A stretch of 64,000 nucleotides of DNA. Source: Patiriisocius_A hiemis. GTDB lineage: Bacteria; Bacteroidota; Bacteroidia; Flavobacteriales; Flavobacteriaceae. The position numbers were made by a program, and so were the translations under genes. The notes under the pieces were generated by a model. That model was not told the origin of the DNA, made no database searches, and saw only the letters and a list, made by a program, of their open reading frames with translations. Every line of letters begins with the position of its first letter. Position 1 is the stretch's first letter. Location of the stretch: positions 310,001-374,000 of the forward strand of contig NZ_JAVRHZ010000001.1 in NCBI RefSeq assembly GCF_031846325.1, written 5' to 3'. This document shows, piece by piece, positions 25,360 through 34,933 of the stretch.

Positions 25360-27109
25360 TTTCTGTTTCACTTTCGTCTTCATCTTCTTCATCTTCTCTT
25401 GTCCTTGGCTTTGGGTCGTCTTCTCTATTTTGTATATCCCTAGGTTTTAGTTTTGAATTCTCTGGTAATTCAACTTCATCTAGCGGGATGTCTTCAAAGA
25501 AAGTACCTTCGTCTTCGGGTAATGGAATCCCTTTAATTTTAGGTAATACAGGAGCTGGTTTTCCTTTAAATAAATCTTCTTTGCTAAAAAGCCGTTCTTC
25601 TCCACGCCAATTAAAATCTGGAAGAATTCTAGCATTTTCTGGAAATTCTGAAGGAGGATAGATTTTACCAGGGACTTGTTTTATAAAACGTATGCCATAT
25701 ATCTGCTGATTTGCTAAATACATCTCAAGGTTACTGGCTGTGGTATTATCTATACCTATCAATTCATCTTTTTCATCTCTCATAAAAAAGATAACTTCCA
25801 CATTTTTATCAATGTTAACGGTATCTAATTGATTTTCGGTAAAGAGACCAATTAAACGTTCCCCTTTTACTTGATTATATCCTGTACCTAATGTGTCTTT
25901 TTGAATTAAAAAAGCATTATTAAATACTTTGAGAGTGTCTAGCTTTTCAGTAGTAGTATTAGATAAAATATGGATGGTATCGCCTGTCATCTGGCTATCA
26001 CCATTCCATAAGATAGGATTTCTCAAAAGCTTTGTAATGCCTGTTTTTTCATCTACATAAATGGAATCACACTTTCCACTTGTAGGTTGTTCTCCAGGAA
26101 GCCCTCTTTTAAACATTCGTGCTCTGTAATATCCCTTGAGTATTCTATTTTCAGGTTTTCCAGTAATTCTTAATGTGTCTGCATGTACAAAAATAGAGTC
26201 ATTATCTCGTAGTGTGGCTGCTACGGCTCTTTTGGTTATAAAAACTGAATCTTTTTCTCTATATACTTCGGCATAGTGCCCCGTAACAGTACTTTTATTT
26301 ATAGTGTCTAGTACTTTAATGTTATTGGTAGCAGAAGCGAAGCTTCTATTTCTATCAAAGTAAATACTATCACCATAGAGTGTTCTATTTTCGTAATCTA
26401 CTCTGGAGTTTTTCACAAAATAGCCTGTATCACCACGCGTATCATAATACCCACGCTCACAGTATACTGTACTCGTTTCACTTACAATGGTAGATTCTCC
26501 ATACAAATACGCACCTCCCGTTTCTGAATAAAAATCTAGTTGTTCGCTATTTACAGTATATTTTGGGTTAACAATTTTTACTTTGGACAAAAACTGATAC
26601 TTTTTGGTTTCAGCATAATATCTACCCACACGACTTGTAAGTGTGCTTGATGTGTCTATAACGGTTCCGCCACTTCTGTAATAGGCTTGTTGCTTGGTTC
26701 TATCAAAGTAAAGAGTGTCTGTTCGTAAAGTGGTTTTGGGCTCAGTAAGGACAACATCACCACTCGCAAATGCAAATGAAGTATCTCCATTATACTCTGC
26801 GTATTTACTATTCATTGTCACAGTATCTCCCTGCGTTAACCGAACATTACCATATGCTTTTACAAAATTGTCATCAATATAGACATAGGCTTGGTCACAC
26901 CACATTTCTACACCTTCATGGACGATATATACTTGATTGTTTTGTTCTTTAGTATAGATAACTGCATCTGGAAATTCTGGTTTAATTTCTAAATAACCAG
27001 ATTGTATATCTACCTTTCTTGTTTGAGTAGTGTCTGTTTGCGACCAAGAAAGGTTAACAAACAGAAAAGTAAATAGTAGTATGAAGAAACTTGTTTTCAG
27101 CTTTCCCAT
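25349..27109 (-). CDS. OstA-like protein (LptA/OstA-N domain), LPS transport-related
   Basis: 586 aa with a signal peptide (hydrophobic residues 8-22, ending LSWSQ). The body is a long series of beta-strand repeats with the alternating pattern of the LptA/LptD N-terminal jellyroll, for example AYVYIDDNFVKAYGNVRLTQGDTVTMNSKYAEYNGD and YAEYNGDTSFAFASGDVVL. The last 70 residues are Pro/Glu/Asp-rich and probably disordered. In Bacteroidota such proteins are thought to form part of the periplasmic lipopolysaccharide bridge. Its start overlaps the upstream small gene by 13 bp and its end overlaps the aminotransferase gene by 11 bp. Confidence 0.85.
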   Translation of the reverse strand: MGKLKTSFFILLFTFLFVNLSWSQTDTTQTRKVDIQSGYLEIKPEFPDAVIYTKEQNNQVYIVHEGVEMWCDQAYVYIDDNFVKAYGNVRLTQGDTVTMNSKYAEYNGDTSFAFASGDVVLTEPKTTLRTDTLYFDRTKQQAYYRSGGTVIDTSSTLTSRVGRYYAETKKYQFLSKVKIVNPKYTVNSEQLDFYSETGGAYLYGESTIVSETSTVYCERGYYDTRGDTGYFVKNSRVDYENRTLYGDSIYFDRNRSFASATNNIKVLDTINKSTVTGHYAEVYREKDSVFITKRAVAATLRDNDSIFVHADTLRITGKPENRILKGYYRARMFKRGLPGEQPTSGKCDSIYVDEKTGITKLLRNPILWNGDSQMTGDTIHILSNTTTEKLDTLKVFNNAFLIQKDTLGTGYNQVKGERLIGLFTENQLDTVNIDKNVEVIFFMRDEKDELIGIDNTTASNLEMYLANQQIYGIRFIKQVPGKIYPPSEFPENARILPDFNWRGEERLFSKEDLFKGKPAPVLPKIKGIPLPEDEGTFFEDIPLDEVELPENSKLKPRDIQNREDDPKPRTREDEEDEDESETENEK

Positions 27110-27657
27110 GTTATATAATCCAAAATCCCATTTTGATTAATTTTCAAAACTAAAAGCTGATTGCATGGCTCTCCTTGAATATCAATCGAATAGTCGAATG
27201 TTGCAAAACAAGAATCTTGCGGATAAATCCCAACCCTTATTAAATTCAGTTGTTCCATTAAAAGAGTATTCTTTGATTTTTTTTGATTTTTCAAATCAAT
27301 TATTTCCGATAATTCACTTTCATCAAATTCGTCAAGGTAGAAGTTCAGATAGTCAGATGTCATACTTACATTTTGCTCAGAGTCAGCTTTTATATAATTA
27401 CGATTTTGATTATCAAATACAGGTATCTTTTTTACAAATCCAAGTATTTCATCTGTTTTAGATTGATTGATTGATTCAGTTTCAAAATTTAAATCAAGGT
27501 TAATTTTTCTATTTCCAAATTTTAAAGTCCAATCGTAGTAATCTTTTAATTTATTGGTGTTAATTTCTGAAAAATCTAGTTTCTCTAAAACTGGAGTTTC
27601 TTCATTGGGGTTTTCAAATTCTTTTTTATTTTTTTTTAAAAAATTGAACATTCCCAT
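27097..27657 (-). CDS. Small protein of unknown function (DUF2004-like)
   Basis: 186 aa, starting MGMFNFLKKNKKEF. A second in-frame ATG 6 nt on is equally possible. The C-terminal part (NLIRVGIYPQDSCFATFDYSIDIQG, then QLLVLKINQNG and a final ITWES) resembles the DUF2004 family, seen in many Bacteroidota as accessory proteins. No signal peptide; acidic and Asn-rich. It sits between purA and the ostA-like gene in a tight operon, with 30 bp on one side and a 13-bp overlap on the other, so it is co-transcribed. Family placement is tentative. Confidence 0.6.
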   Translation of the reverse strand: MGMFNFLKKNKKEFENPNEETPVLEKLDFSEINTNKLKDYYDWTLKFGNRKINLDLNFETESINQSKTDEILGFVKKIPVFDNQNRNYIKADSEQNVSMTSDYLNFYLDEFDESELSEIIDLKNQKKSKNTLLMEQLNLIRVGIYPQDSCFATFDYSIDIQGEPCNQLLVLKINQNGILDYITWES

Positions 27658-27687
27658 TTTAAATAACTTTAATCAGATTATAGTTGA

Positions 27688-28959
27688 CTACCTATGAATA
27701 GTTTGCGTTCTATCGGGTCCTACCGAAACAATTTTAATAGGGATTTCTAATTCTTTTTCTAAAAACGAAATGTATTCATTAAGTGCTGGTGGGAACTCAC
27801 TCGCATCTCTCATTTTTGTTAAATCCTTTTTCCAGCATGTAAACGTAGAATAGATAGGTGTTACGTTTTCTGTTTCTATATTATAAGGAAGGTGTTTTAT
27901 CGTTTCTCCTTTATACTTATAAGCCGTACATACCTTTAATTCATCAAAGCCAGAAAGCACATCTCCCTTCATCATCATTAATTGCGTTACTCCGTTTACT
28001 TCACACGTATATTTGAGTGCAACAAGATCCAACCACCCACAACGTCTTGGTCTTCCTGTTACTGCACCAAATTCATTTCCAACTTTTGCCATTTCTTCAC
28101 CTACTTTATCAAAAAGCTCAGTAGGGAAGGGACCAGAACCAACTCTTGTGGTGTATGCTTTAAAAATACCATATACATCTTTCACCTTATTAGGTGCAAT
28201 ACCTAAACCTGTACAAGCACCAGCCGCAGTAGTATTGGATGAAGTTACAAAAGGATACGTTCCAAAATCAATATCTAATAAAGAGCCTTGAGCACCTTCT
28301 GCTAGTATAGTTTTTCCGTTTTTAATGGCTTGATTTAAATATTCTTCACTATCTATAAATGTAAGTTCTTTTAATCTCTTTATAGATTCAAAAAACTCAA
28401 CTTCCATTTCTTTTAAATCATACTGAATATCTACATCGTAAAATGCAATCATAGCCTCATGCTTGTTGGCAAGGGAACGATATTTTTTCTTCCAGTTATC
28501 TAATTCTAGATCACCCACACGAATACCATTTCTACCAGTTTTGTCCATATATGTTGGGCCAATTCCTTTAAGGGTTGAGCCAATCTTGGCTTTACCTTTT
28601 GAGGCTTCGCTTGCAGCATCTAGCAATCTATGAGTTGGTAGAATTAAATGCGCTTTTCTAGAAATAATGAGTTTCTTTTTATAGTCTATATCAAATTGGT
28701 CTAAACCATCTAATTCTTTTACAAAAACTACTGGGTCTATTACAACACCATTACCAATAACATTAATAGATTTTTCATGAAATATACCTGAAGGAATGGT
28801 TCTTAAAACGTGCTTTATGCCATCAAATTCAAGTGTGTGTCCAGCATTGGGACCTCCTTGAAAACGCGCTATTATATCATAATTTTGTGTAAGTACATCG
28901 ACGATTTTTCCTTTTCCTTCATCGCCCCATTGTAATCCAAGTAGTAAGTCTACTGCCAT
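27688..28959 (-). CDS. purA: Adenylosuccinate synthetase
   Basis: 423 aa, standard length. PurA joins IMP and aspartate with GTP in the first committed step to AMP. Motifs: GLQWGDEGKGKIVD at residues 8-21 (P-loop), ARFQGGPNAGHTL, the IMP-binding STLKGIGPTYMDKTGRNGIRVGDL, EGAQGSLLDIDFGTYPFVTSSN, TGRPRRCGWLD, and a late VGPDRTQTI. It is third in the spoT operon, 6 bp after the Fur-family gene. guaB, for the other branch of IMP use, is at the right end of this window. Confidence 0.98.
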   Translation of the reverse strand: MAVDLLLGLQWGDEGKGKIVDVLTQNYDIIARFQGGPNAGHTLEFDGIKHVLRTIPSGIFHEKSINVIGNGVVIDPVVFVKELDGLDQFDIDYKKKLIISRKAHLILPTHRLLDAASEASKGKAKIGSTLKGIGPTYMDKTGRNGIRVGDLELDNWKKKYRSLANKHEAMIAFYDVDIQYDLKEMEVEFFESIKRLKELTFIDSEEYLNQAIKNGKTILAEGAQGSLLDIDFGTYPFVTSSNTTAAGACTGLGIAPNKVKDVYGIFKAYTTRVGSGPFPTELFDKVGEEMAKVGNEFGAVTGRPRRCGWLDLVALKYTCEVNGVTQLMMMKGDVLSGFDELKVCTAYKYKGETIKHLPYNIETENVTPIYSTFTCWKKDLTKMRDASEFPPALNEYISFLEKELEIPIKIVSVGPDRTQTIHR

Positions 28960-28965
28960 AATTGT

Positions 28966-29418
28966 TTAGTTGGTAGGTTGTTTTTTATTTCCGTAAAAAT
29001 AAAGTGAATGATTAGTGATTTCAATATCAAAAACTTCTTCTATAGTCTTTTTTATAGATTGTATTCGAGGATCACAAAACTCGATTACCTCTCCGTTAGA
29101 TAGTATTACGTGATCGTGTTGTTTGTCAAAATAAGACTTTTCATAATGGGCTTGATTTTGCCCAAATTGATGCTTACGAACTAAACCGCACTCCAGTAAT
29201 AATTCTATAGTATTGTATAGGGTAGCTCTACTTACACGATAGTTTTTATTTTTCATGTTAATATAGAGTGATTCTATATCAAAATGATCATTGTGATCAT
29301 AAATTTCCTGTAGAATAGCATATCGCTCTGGTGTTTTGCGATGCCCTTTTTCTTCTAAAAAGCCAGTAAAAACATTTTTTACAATGGCTTGATTATTTTT
29401 ATCTGTTTTTGAACTCAT
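28966..29418 (-). CDS. Fur family transcriptional regulator
   Basis: 150 aa. The N-terminal winged helix reads KTPERYAILQEIYDHNDHFDIESLYINMKNKNYRVSRATLYNTIELLLECGLV with the typical R(V)SRATLYNT recognition helix. HDHVI occurs in the dimerisation domain, with further potential metal ligands (HFD, the late C and H). Only one Cys of the usual structural CxxC pairs is visible (EFCDPR). It may be an iron (Fur), peroxide (PerR) or zinc (Zur) sensor; sequence alone does not decide. It lies 23 bp after spoT and 6 bp before purA. It is the only Fur-type protein in the window. Confidence 0.92.
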   Translation of the reverse strand: MSSKTDKNNQAIVKNVFTGFLEEKGHRKTPERYAILQEIYDHNDHFDIESLYINMKNKNYRVSRATLYNTIELLLECGLVRKHQFGQNQAHYEKSYFDKQHDHVILSNGEVIEFCDPRIQSIKKTIEEVFDIEITNHSLYFYGNKKQPTN

Positions 29419-29441
29419 AATAACTTGGCAAAAATAGCGAT

Positions 29442-31649
29442 TTAAAGGCGTGTAACTTTATCAATTCCATTTATTTTTTTAATGTTATCCACCAAATTAT
29501 TAAGAATGGTCTTGTTTTTTACAACGACTATTATTTTTCCGCTAAAAGTACCATCATCTGTATCAAAGTGAACACTTTTCATATCTATGTGAAGGTTATT
29601 TGAGACAACTTTTGTTAATTCATTTACAAGTCCTACGCTATCAATACCTGTAATAAGTAATTCTGTTTTAAACTCATGCTGGCTAGAGTCTATCCATTTT
29701 GCTGGCATAATTCTATAGCTATAACTACTTTGTAGTTGTATAGCGTTAGGACAGTTTTGCTTATGAACTTTAATACCTTCATTAACTGTTAAAAACCCAA
29801 AAACATCATCGCCCGATATTGGATTACAACAATTTGCCATTTTGTAATCTAATTTTTGTTGGTCTTTACCAAAGACTAGCTGGTCATACTTTTCAGTAAT
29901 TTCATCTTTATGTATGTCTTCTGGAACATTAGGCTTTCTAATTTTATTTTTAAAGAAACTAACTAGTGCATTACTTCTAGAGGCAGCATATTCTTTTAGT
30001 TTTTTATTATCAATAATACCAGCGCCAACTCTATAAAATAAGTCTTGACTAGTTTTAACTTTAAAATACACGACAAGTTGATTTATGGTTTTTTCGTCAA
30101 GTGTGATTTTTAAAGACTTTAGCTTTCTTGCTAAGACTACTTTTCCTTCTGCTGCAAGTTGTTTTTTCTCTTCCTTTAATGATGATTTTATTTTAGAGCG
30201 AGCTCTTCCGGTAGTGGCATAATCTAACCAGCTGGCAGATGGTTTTGATTTTTCTGAAGTAATAATTTCTACCTGGTCACCACTTTTGAGCACATGGCTT
30301 AAGGGTGTTAATTTACCATTAACCTTAGTACCGCGGGTGTGTAAACCAACTTCAGTATGCACGTGAAAAGCAAAGTCTAAAGCAGTTGCTCCTTTTGGTA
30401 AGGAGTATAAATCTCCCTTAGGGGAGAATACAAAAATCTCTTTTGCGTATAGATTAAGTTTAAATTCCTCTACAAAGTCAACTGCGCTTATATCTTGGTT
30501 TTCTAGGGTGTCTTGTAGTTTATTTAACCAGTTTTCTAGACCTCCATCATCTTTTTCTTTGTTTTTGTATTTGTAATGGGCTGCATAGCCTTTTTCGGCT
30601 ATTTCATTCATACGTTCACTTCGTATTTGTACTTCTACCCAACGCCCTTTAGGTCCCATTACTGTAATGTGTAGAGCTTCATACCCGGTTGACTTTGGAG
30701 AGGATATCCAATCTCGTAATCTAATAGGATTAGGTCTAAAGTGATCTGTTACAATGGAGTATATTTTCCAAGCAATAAACTTTTCACTTTCAGCATCTTT
30801 ACTTTTATAAATAATTCTAACAGCAAACTTGTCGTATACTTCATCAAAAGAAACATTTTGAGCCAACATTTTTCTTCGTATAGAAAAAATAGATTTGGGA
30901 CGTCCTTTAATTTCGTATTCAAGTTCTTCAGAATCAAGAGAGTCTTTAATAACTTTAGAGAAGTCTCTAATGTAAGCATCTTGTTCTTCTTTACTCTCTT
31001 TAATTTTGCTTAATATATCGTTGTAAACATCAGGCTCTGTATATTTTAGTCCTAGATCTTCTAATTCGGTTTTAATATTATAGAGCCCTATTCTATGTGC
31101 CATAGGAGCATAGATGTATAGCGTTTCTGAAGCTATTTTTACTTGCTTATGTTCTGGCATAGAATCCATCGTTTGCATATTGTGCAAGCGGTCTGCAATT
31201 TTGATAATTATTACTCGTATATCTTCATTAAGAGTAAGCAGCATTTTTCTAAAATTCTCTGCTTGCAAGGATACATCACCATCGTATGGCATTTTGGAGA
31301 TTTTAGTAAGGCCATCTACAATACGAGCAACAGTTTCTCCAAAGAGTTGTTCTAAATCAACTAATGTATAGTCTGTATCTTCTACAACATCGTGTAGTAA
31401 AGCAGCAGCGATTGAAGTAGCATCTAGTCCTATTTCTGAAGCAACAATCTTTGCTACAGCAATTGGGTGAAAAATATATGCCTCACCACTTTTGCGACGC
31501 TGCTCTTTATGAGCATCTACCGCAACATCAAAAGCGCTTCTAATTAGTTTTTTGTCTTTCGGTGAAAGGGTTCGATAACTAATTTTTAAAAGCTCTTTAT
31601 ACTCTTTTGTGAGTTGTTTTTTTTCTTCTGCTAAAAATGCTTCAGTCAT
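29442..31649 (-). CDS. spoT: RelA/SpoT bifunctional (p)ppGpp synthetase/hydrolase
   Basis: 735 aa. Domain order is standard: HD hydrolase at residues 50-190 (FHPIAVAKIV, ALLHDVVEDT with the HD pair, KIADRLHNMQTMD), synthetase at about 240-350 (KGRPKSIFSIRRKM, DKFAVRIIYKS, SPKSTGYEALHITVMGP), TGS at about 400-460 (IFVFSPKGDLYSLPKGATALDFAFHVHTEVG), a helical/zinc-finger region with CCNPISGDDVFGF, and a C-terminal ACT domain. Both catalytic sites look complete, so it should make and degrade the stringent alarmone. It is the first gene of the operon continuing to the aminotransferase. Confidence 0.96.
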   Translation of the reverse strand: MTEAFLAEEKKQLTKEYKELLKISYRTLSPKDKKLIRSAFDVAVDAHKEQRRKSGEAYIFHPIAVAKIVASEIGLDATSIAAALLHDVVEDTDYTLVDLEQLFGETVARIVDGLTKISKMPYDGDVSLQAENFRKMLLTLNEDIRVIIIKIADRLHNMQTMDSMPEHKQVKIASETLYIYAPMAHRIGLYNIKTELEDLGLKYTEPDVYNDILSKIKESKEEQDAYIRDFSKVIKDSLDSEELEYEIKGRPKSIFSIRRKMLAQNVSFDEVYDKFAVRIIYKSKDAESEKFIAWKIYSIVTDHFRPNPIRLRDWISSPKSTGYEALHITVMGPKGRWVEVQIRSERMNEIAEKGYAAHYKYKNKEKDDGGLENWLNKLQDTLENQDISAVDFVEEFKLNLYAKEIFVFSPKGDLYSLPKGATALDFAFHVHTEVGLHTRGTKVNGKLTPLSHVLKSGDQVEIITSEKSKPSASWLDYATTGRARSKIKSSLKEEKKQLAAEGKVVLARKLKSLKITLDEKTINQLVVYFKVKTSQDLFYRVGAGIIDNKKLKEYAASRSNALVSFFKNKIRKPNVPEDIHKDEITEKYDQLVFGKDQQKLDYKMANCCNPISGDDVFGFLTVNEGIKVHKQNCPNAIQLQSSYSYRIMPAKWIDSSQHEFKTELLITGIDSVGLVNELTKVVSNNLHIDMKSVHFDTDDGTFSGKIIVVVKNKTILNNLVDNIKKINGIDKVTRL

Positions 31650-31855
31650 AAATTAAAAGTACGTTTTACTTAGATAAGAAACAAGAAAAATGCCATTTGC
31701 TCAATTACAACGCATATAATTGTTAATTTTTTTAAAAATAAGAAGGGTGTTATAGGCAAAAATAACTTTACACATTATGCTTCCCTAAATGTATTTATCC
31801 AATCTTTTATAGTTTCTATAGATTGAAACTTGATTCTTTAGAAAAAAGAATTATA

Positions 31856-33088
31856 TTATTTCATTAAATTTTGATAGCGCTCCAGTAGGGTAGGGTGTGA
31901 ATAGTGCATAAATACATAAGCTGGGTGTGGTGTTAAATTACTCAAACTGTTTTTAGACAGTTTTTTTAAAGCAGAAATAAGAGGGCCTCCTTTATAAGTC
32001 TGCTTTGCATAATTATCTGCTTGATACTCAAATGCTCGTGAGATATAATTCATTACTATCCCAATAATTTCTGAAATTGGACTATATAAAACTCCAAAAG
32101 CAATTAATCCAATGTGAAAAGATGGCTGGTTAACAGCTAATGCCTCTGAAAGTAATGGATTTCCAATAAATAAGGATAATAGCCAAAGCATAACCCCGGT
32201 TGTAATTATTGAAGACAAGAGATTGGTAATTATATGTTTCTTTTTATAGTGACCAACTTCATGCGCTAATACAGCAACAATTTCTTCGTCTTCTAAATCA
32301 TTGATTAAAGTATCGTATAATGTGATACGTTTTTCACTTCCAAAACCTGAAAAGTAGGCATTTGCCTTAGTGCTTCTTTTAGAACCATCTATCACAAAAA
32401 TGTTTTTTAATGTAAAACCAACTTTATTTGCATATGCTTCAATTTTATCTCTTAGCGTACCTTCTTCTAGCGGAGTTTGTTTATTAAATAGTGGTACAAT
32501 TAGGCGAGCGTAAAACATATTCATAAAAATGGTAAAAAAGGTAATTAAGCCCCAAGCATAAAGCCAAAAGTTACTTTTTGTTTCTTGATAAAACCAGATT
32601 AACAAAGCAAGAATTCCACCACCAATTATACCCATTACTAACCAACCTTTTAGCTTATCTAGAAAAAATGTAGCTGTGTTTGTTTTGTTGAAACCATATT
32701 TTTCTTCAATTACGAAGGTTTTATAATATCCAAATGGTGTGCTTACTAAATCACTAGCGAGCATAATACAACCAAAAAAGATAAGACCAACTACAATTTC
32801 ATTTTCTGAATAACTTCTTGCAAGCTCATCTATATAGGCAAACCCATCAAAAAAGAAAAACAGTAGGGTAGCTATTATAGAGACCGTTGAAGTAATTAAG
32901 CCAAACCTATAGTTTTCTTTTTTATAGCGTTGGGATTTTTTATATTCTTTATCATCATAAACATCATTTATTGGAGAAGGTACTTGGTCATTAAAGTGCT
33001 TTGCATTTAGCGCGTCTACTATTTTATCTAAAATAAAGTTGAAAACTAAAATTCCGATAATTATATAAAAAATATGTTGTGGATTCAT
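31856..33088 (-). CDS. M48 family metalloprotease (Ste24/CAAX prenyl protease 1-like)
   Basis: 410 aa with about seven hydrophobic segments, the first at residues 4-20. The zinc site HEVGH is in VAVLAHEVGHYKKKHI, and the third ligand lies in RAFEYQADNYA. The N-terminal half includes STPFGYYKTFVIEEKYGFNKT, a hallmark of the Ste24 branch rather than HtpX. These proteases sit in the membrane and cut peptides at the membrane face; the bacterial substrates are poorly known. It follows the SpoU methyltransferase gene by 9 bp in the same direction. Confidence 0.92.
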   Translation of the reverse strand: MNPQHIFYIIIGILVFNFILDKIVDALNAKHFNDQVPSPINDVYDDKEYKKSQRYKKENYRFGLITSTVSIIATLLFFFFDGFAYIDELARSYSENEIVVGLIFFGCIMLASDLVSTPFGYYKTFVIEEKYGFNKTNTATFFLDKLKGWLVMGIIGGGILALLIWFYQETKSNFWLYAWGLITFFTIFMNMFYARLIVPLFNKQTPLEEGTLRDKIEAYANKVGFTLKNIFVIDGSKRSTKANAYFSGFGSEKRITLYDTLINDLEDEEIVAVLAHEVGHYKKKHIITNLLSSIITTGVMLWLLSLFIGNPLLSEALAVNQPSFHIGLIAFGVLYSPISEIIGIVMNYISRAFEYQADNYAKQTYKGGPLISALKKLSKNSLSNLTPHPAYVFMHYSHPTLLERYQNLMK

Positions 33089-33097
33089 TTGTGTTTA

Positions 33098-33892
33098 TTA
33101 CTTAAAAGCACGTTGTCTCTTTGCCTCAAAGATAAGGATTCCAGCAGCGACTGAAACATTCATAGAATCAATAACACCTTGCATAGGTATGATTATATTT
33201 TGTGTACTATTTTTAAGCCAATCATCAGAAAGGCCATCTGCTTCAGTACCTACTATAATTGCAGTTGGAACTTTAAAATCACAGGTGTTATATTGTTTAG
33301 AGGCCTGCAAGGCAGCACAATAAATGTTTATAGATTTATTATTTAAAAATGATATTATTTCTTGTGTGCTTCCCGTTGCTATTGTATTTGTAAAAATACA
33401 ACCTACACTACTACGTATAATGTTAGGGTTGTATATGTCTGTTTTAGGATTTGCAATAAGTACCGCATCTACATTTGCAGCATCTGCAGTTCGTAATATA
33501 GCTCCAATATTACCAGGTTTTTCTGGCGCTTCGGCAACTAGGAGTAATGGGTTTTTTGAAGTAAATGAAAGTGAGTTTAATTTTACTTCCTTTACATTTA
33601 TAATAGCTATAATTCCTTCAGTAGAAGTTCTATATGCTATTTTTTTATAAACATCGCTGCTAATGTTTATAGCTTTCTTTGCATTAGAAATAAAGTCAAT
33701 ATTATCTTCAGTAATTATTTCAGAACAAAATAATAAGGTTTCAATATTATAGCCACCCTTTAGTGCAAGTTTTACCTCTCTTATTCCTTCAACAATAAAT
33801 ACTCCACTTTTTTTACGCTCTCTAGAACTAGATTGTAATTGCACAACTTTTTTTACAAGAGGGTTTTTTACACTAGAAATGGATTTATTCAT
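33098..33892 (-). CDS. TrmH/SpoU family RNA 2'-O-methyltransferase
   Basis: 264 aa. An N-terminal substrate-binding domain (VKKVVQLQSSSRERKKSGVFIVEGIREVKLAL) is followed by a SPOUT knot with the three motifs: APEKPGNIGAILRTADAANVDAVLI, AIIVGTEADGLSDDWL, and IIPMQGVIDSMNVSVAAGILIFEA. It should 2'-O-methylate rRNA or tRNA using SAM; the 23S rRNA G2251-type enzyme is one candidate, though the specificity is not readable. A -7 promoter element ends 4 nt before the ATG, so its mRNA may be leaderless. Confidence 0.93.
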   Translation of the reverse strand: MNKSISSVKNPLVKKVVQLQSSSRERKKSGVFIVEGIREVKLALKGGYNIETLLFCSEIITEDNIDFISNAKKAINISSDVYKKIAYRTSTEGIIAIINVKEVKLNSLSFTSKNPLLLVAEAPEKPGNIGAILRTADAANVDAVLIANPKTDIYNPNIIRSSVGCIFTNTIATGSTQEIISFLNNKSINIYCAALQASKQYNTCDFKVPTAIIVGTEADGLSDDWLKNSTQNIIIPMQGVIDSMNVSVAAGILIFEAKRQRAFK

Positions 33893-33896
33893 ACTG

Positions 33897-33904
33897 CAAA
33901 AATA
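33897..33904 (-). promoter_or_regulatory. Putative -7 element of the SpoU methyltransferase gene
   Basis: CAAAAATA on the plus strand reads TATTTTTG on the minus strand. Transcription would begin at about 33892, which is the first base of the ATG. Confidence 0.4.
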
Positions 33905-33932
33905 TCACAAATATTTGGAGGACTCTTTTACG

Positions 33933-33940
33933 TATCTTTG
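33933..33940 (+). promoter_or_regulatory. Putative -7 element of the T9SS-substrate gene at 33954
   Basis: TATCTTTG matches TAnnTTTG and would start the transcript about 9 nt before the ATG at 33954. Confidence 0.4.
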
Positions 33941-33953
33941 AAAAAAAGACAAA

Positions 33954-34853
33954 ATGAAAAACATTTTATTTACAATAATTCTATTAAATTCATTTTCAAT
34001 GTTAGGTCAAGTAATGGCTGGACAACCTGACCCAATAATTTTATGTGATGTAAATAACCCGGGAGATGAGATGGAAGTTTTTGATATGACAATAAGGGAA
34101 GCCCAAATTATTAATGGACAAAACAATGTTTCTATTTCTTATCATCCCACTTCTGGAGACGCTTTAGGTAATGGTGCTGTAATTACAAACCCCGAAAGTT
34201 TTGTAAACGAAGTAAATCCTCAACAAATATTTATTAGATTACAAAGCACTACAAGTAGTGATTTTGATATTACAATTTTAGAATTGAGAGTTCCAGTAGA
34301 ACCAGAAGTTCAACAACAACCAGATGATATTGAAGTTGAAGATGATAATAATGATGGTTTTGCAACATTTAATCTTACAGAAAATGAATCTCAAGCAGTT
34401 GGAACACAAGATCCTTTCCTTCTTGTGTTTAACTATTATATAACTTTACAAGATGCTGAGTCTAAAACAAATCCAATTATTAATCCAGAGTTTTTTGTAA
34501 ACACAATTCCAAATCAACAAACAATTTTTGCTCGTATAGAGCCCATAGAAGAAGAATGCGAATTTTTAGTTTATGATTTTGAAATACGCACACAAGAAGT
34601 TCTCGACATTTCTGAAAGTGTATTTAGCCGTTCTGTTTTTGTTTACCCTAATCCATCTTCGGAAATCTTATTCATAAAAACTAAATCAATATTACAAATT
34701 GACAAATTAGTTGTATATGACACTTCTGGGAAATTAGTGGAAGAACTAGCAAGTACCTCTCAATTAGATGTGTCTAATTATGCTAATGGGGTTTATTTCT
34801 TGAAGGTTATTAGTAAAGCAAAAACCACAACACTTAGTTTTATAAAAAAATAG
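33954..34853 (+). CDS. Secreted protein with two internal repeats and a T9SS type A sorting domain
   Basis: 299 aa. Signal peptide at about residues 1-20 (ending MLGQV). Two related segments of about 85 aa follow: the first holds LCDVNNPGDEMEVFDMT and NPESFVNEVNPQQIFIRLQ, the second EDDNNDGFATFNLT and NPEFFVNTIPNQQTIFARIE. This repeat is found in large flavobacterial surface adhesins. The last 75 residues (VFVYPNPSSEILFIKT, then LVVYDTSGKLVEE and GVYFLKV) are a type A C-terminal domain, which directs secretion through T9SS and is then cleaved. It should end up outside the cell or on the surface. Confidence 0.88.
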   Translation: MKNILFTIILLNSFSMLGQVMAGQPDPIILCDVNNPGDEMEVFDMTIREAQIINGQNNVSISYHPTSGDALGNGAVITNPESFVNEVNPQQIFIRLQSTTSSDFDITILELRVPVEPEVQQQPDDIEVEDDNNDGFATFNLTENESQAVGTQDPFLLVFNYYITLQDAESKTNPIINPEFFVNTIPNQQTIFARIEPIEEECEFLVYDFEIRTQEVLDISESVFSRSVFVYPNPSSEILFIKTKSILQIDKLVVYDTSGKLVEELASTSQLDVSNYANGVYFLKVISKAKTTTLSFIKK

Positions 34854-34933
34854 AAAATTTTATTAAGGTTTTGTGAAAGCTCTCGTCCTAAAGAGTGCTT
34901 TTATTATTTTTAATCAACCTAAAAAATAAAACA

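Noticed and set aside
31826..31855. Hairpin ATTCTTT/AAAGAAT after the Ste24-type protease gene as terminator
   Set aside because: On the transcript strand it is not followed by a T-run; the stem is short and AT-only apart from one pair.
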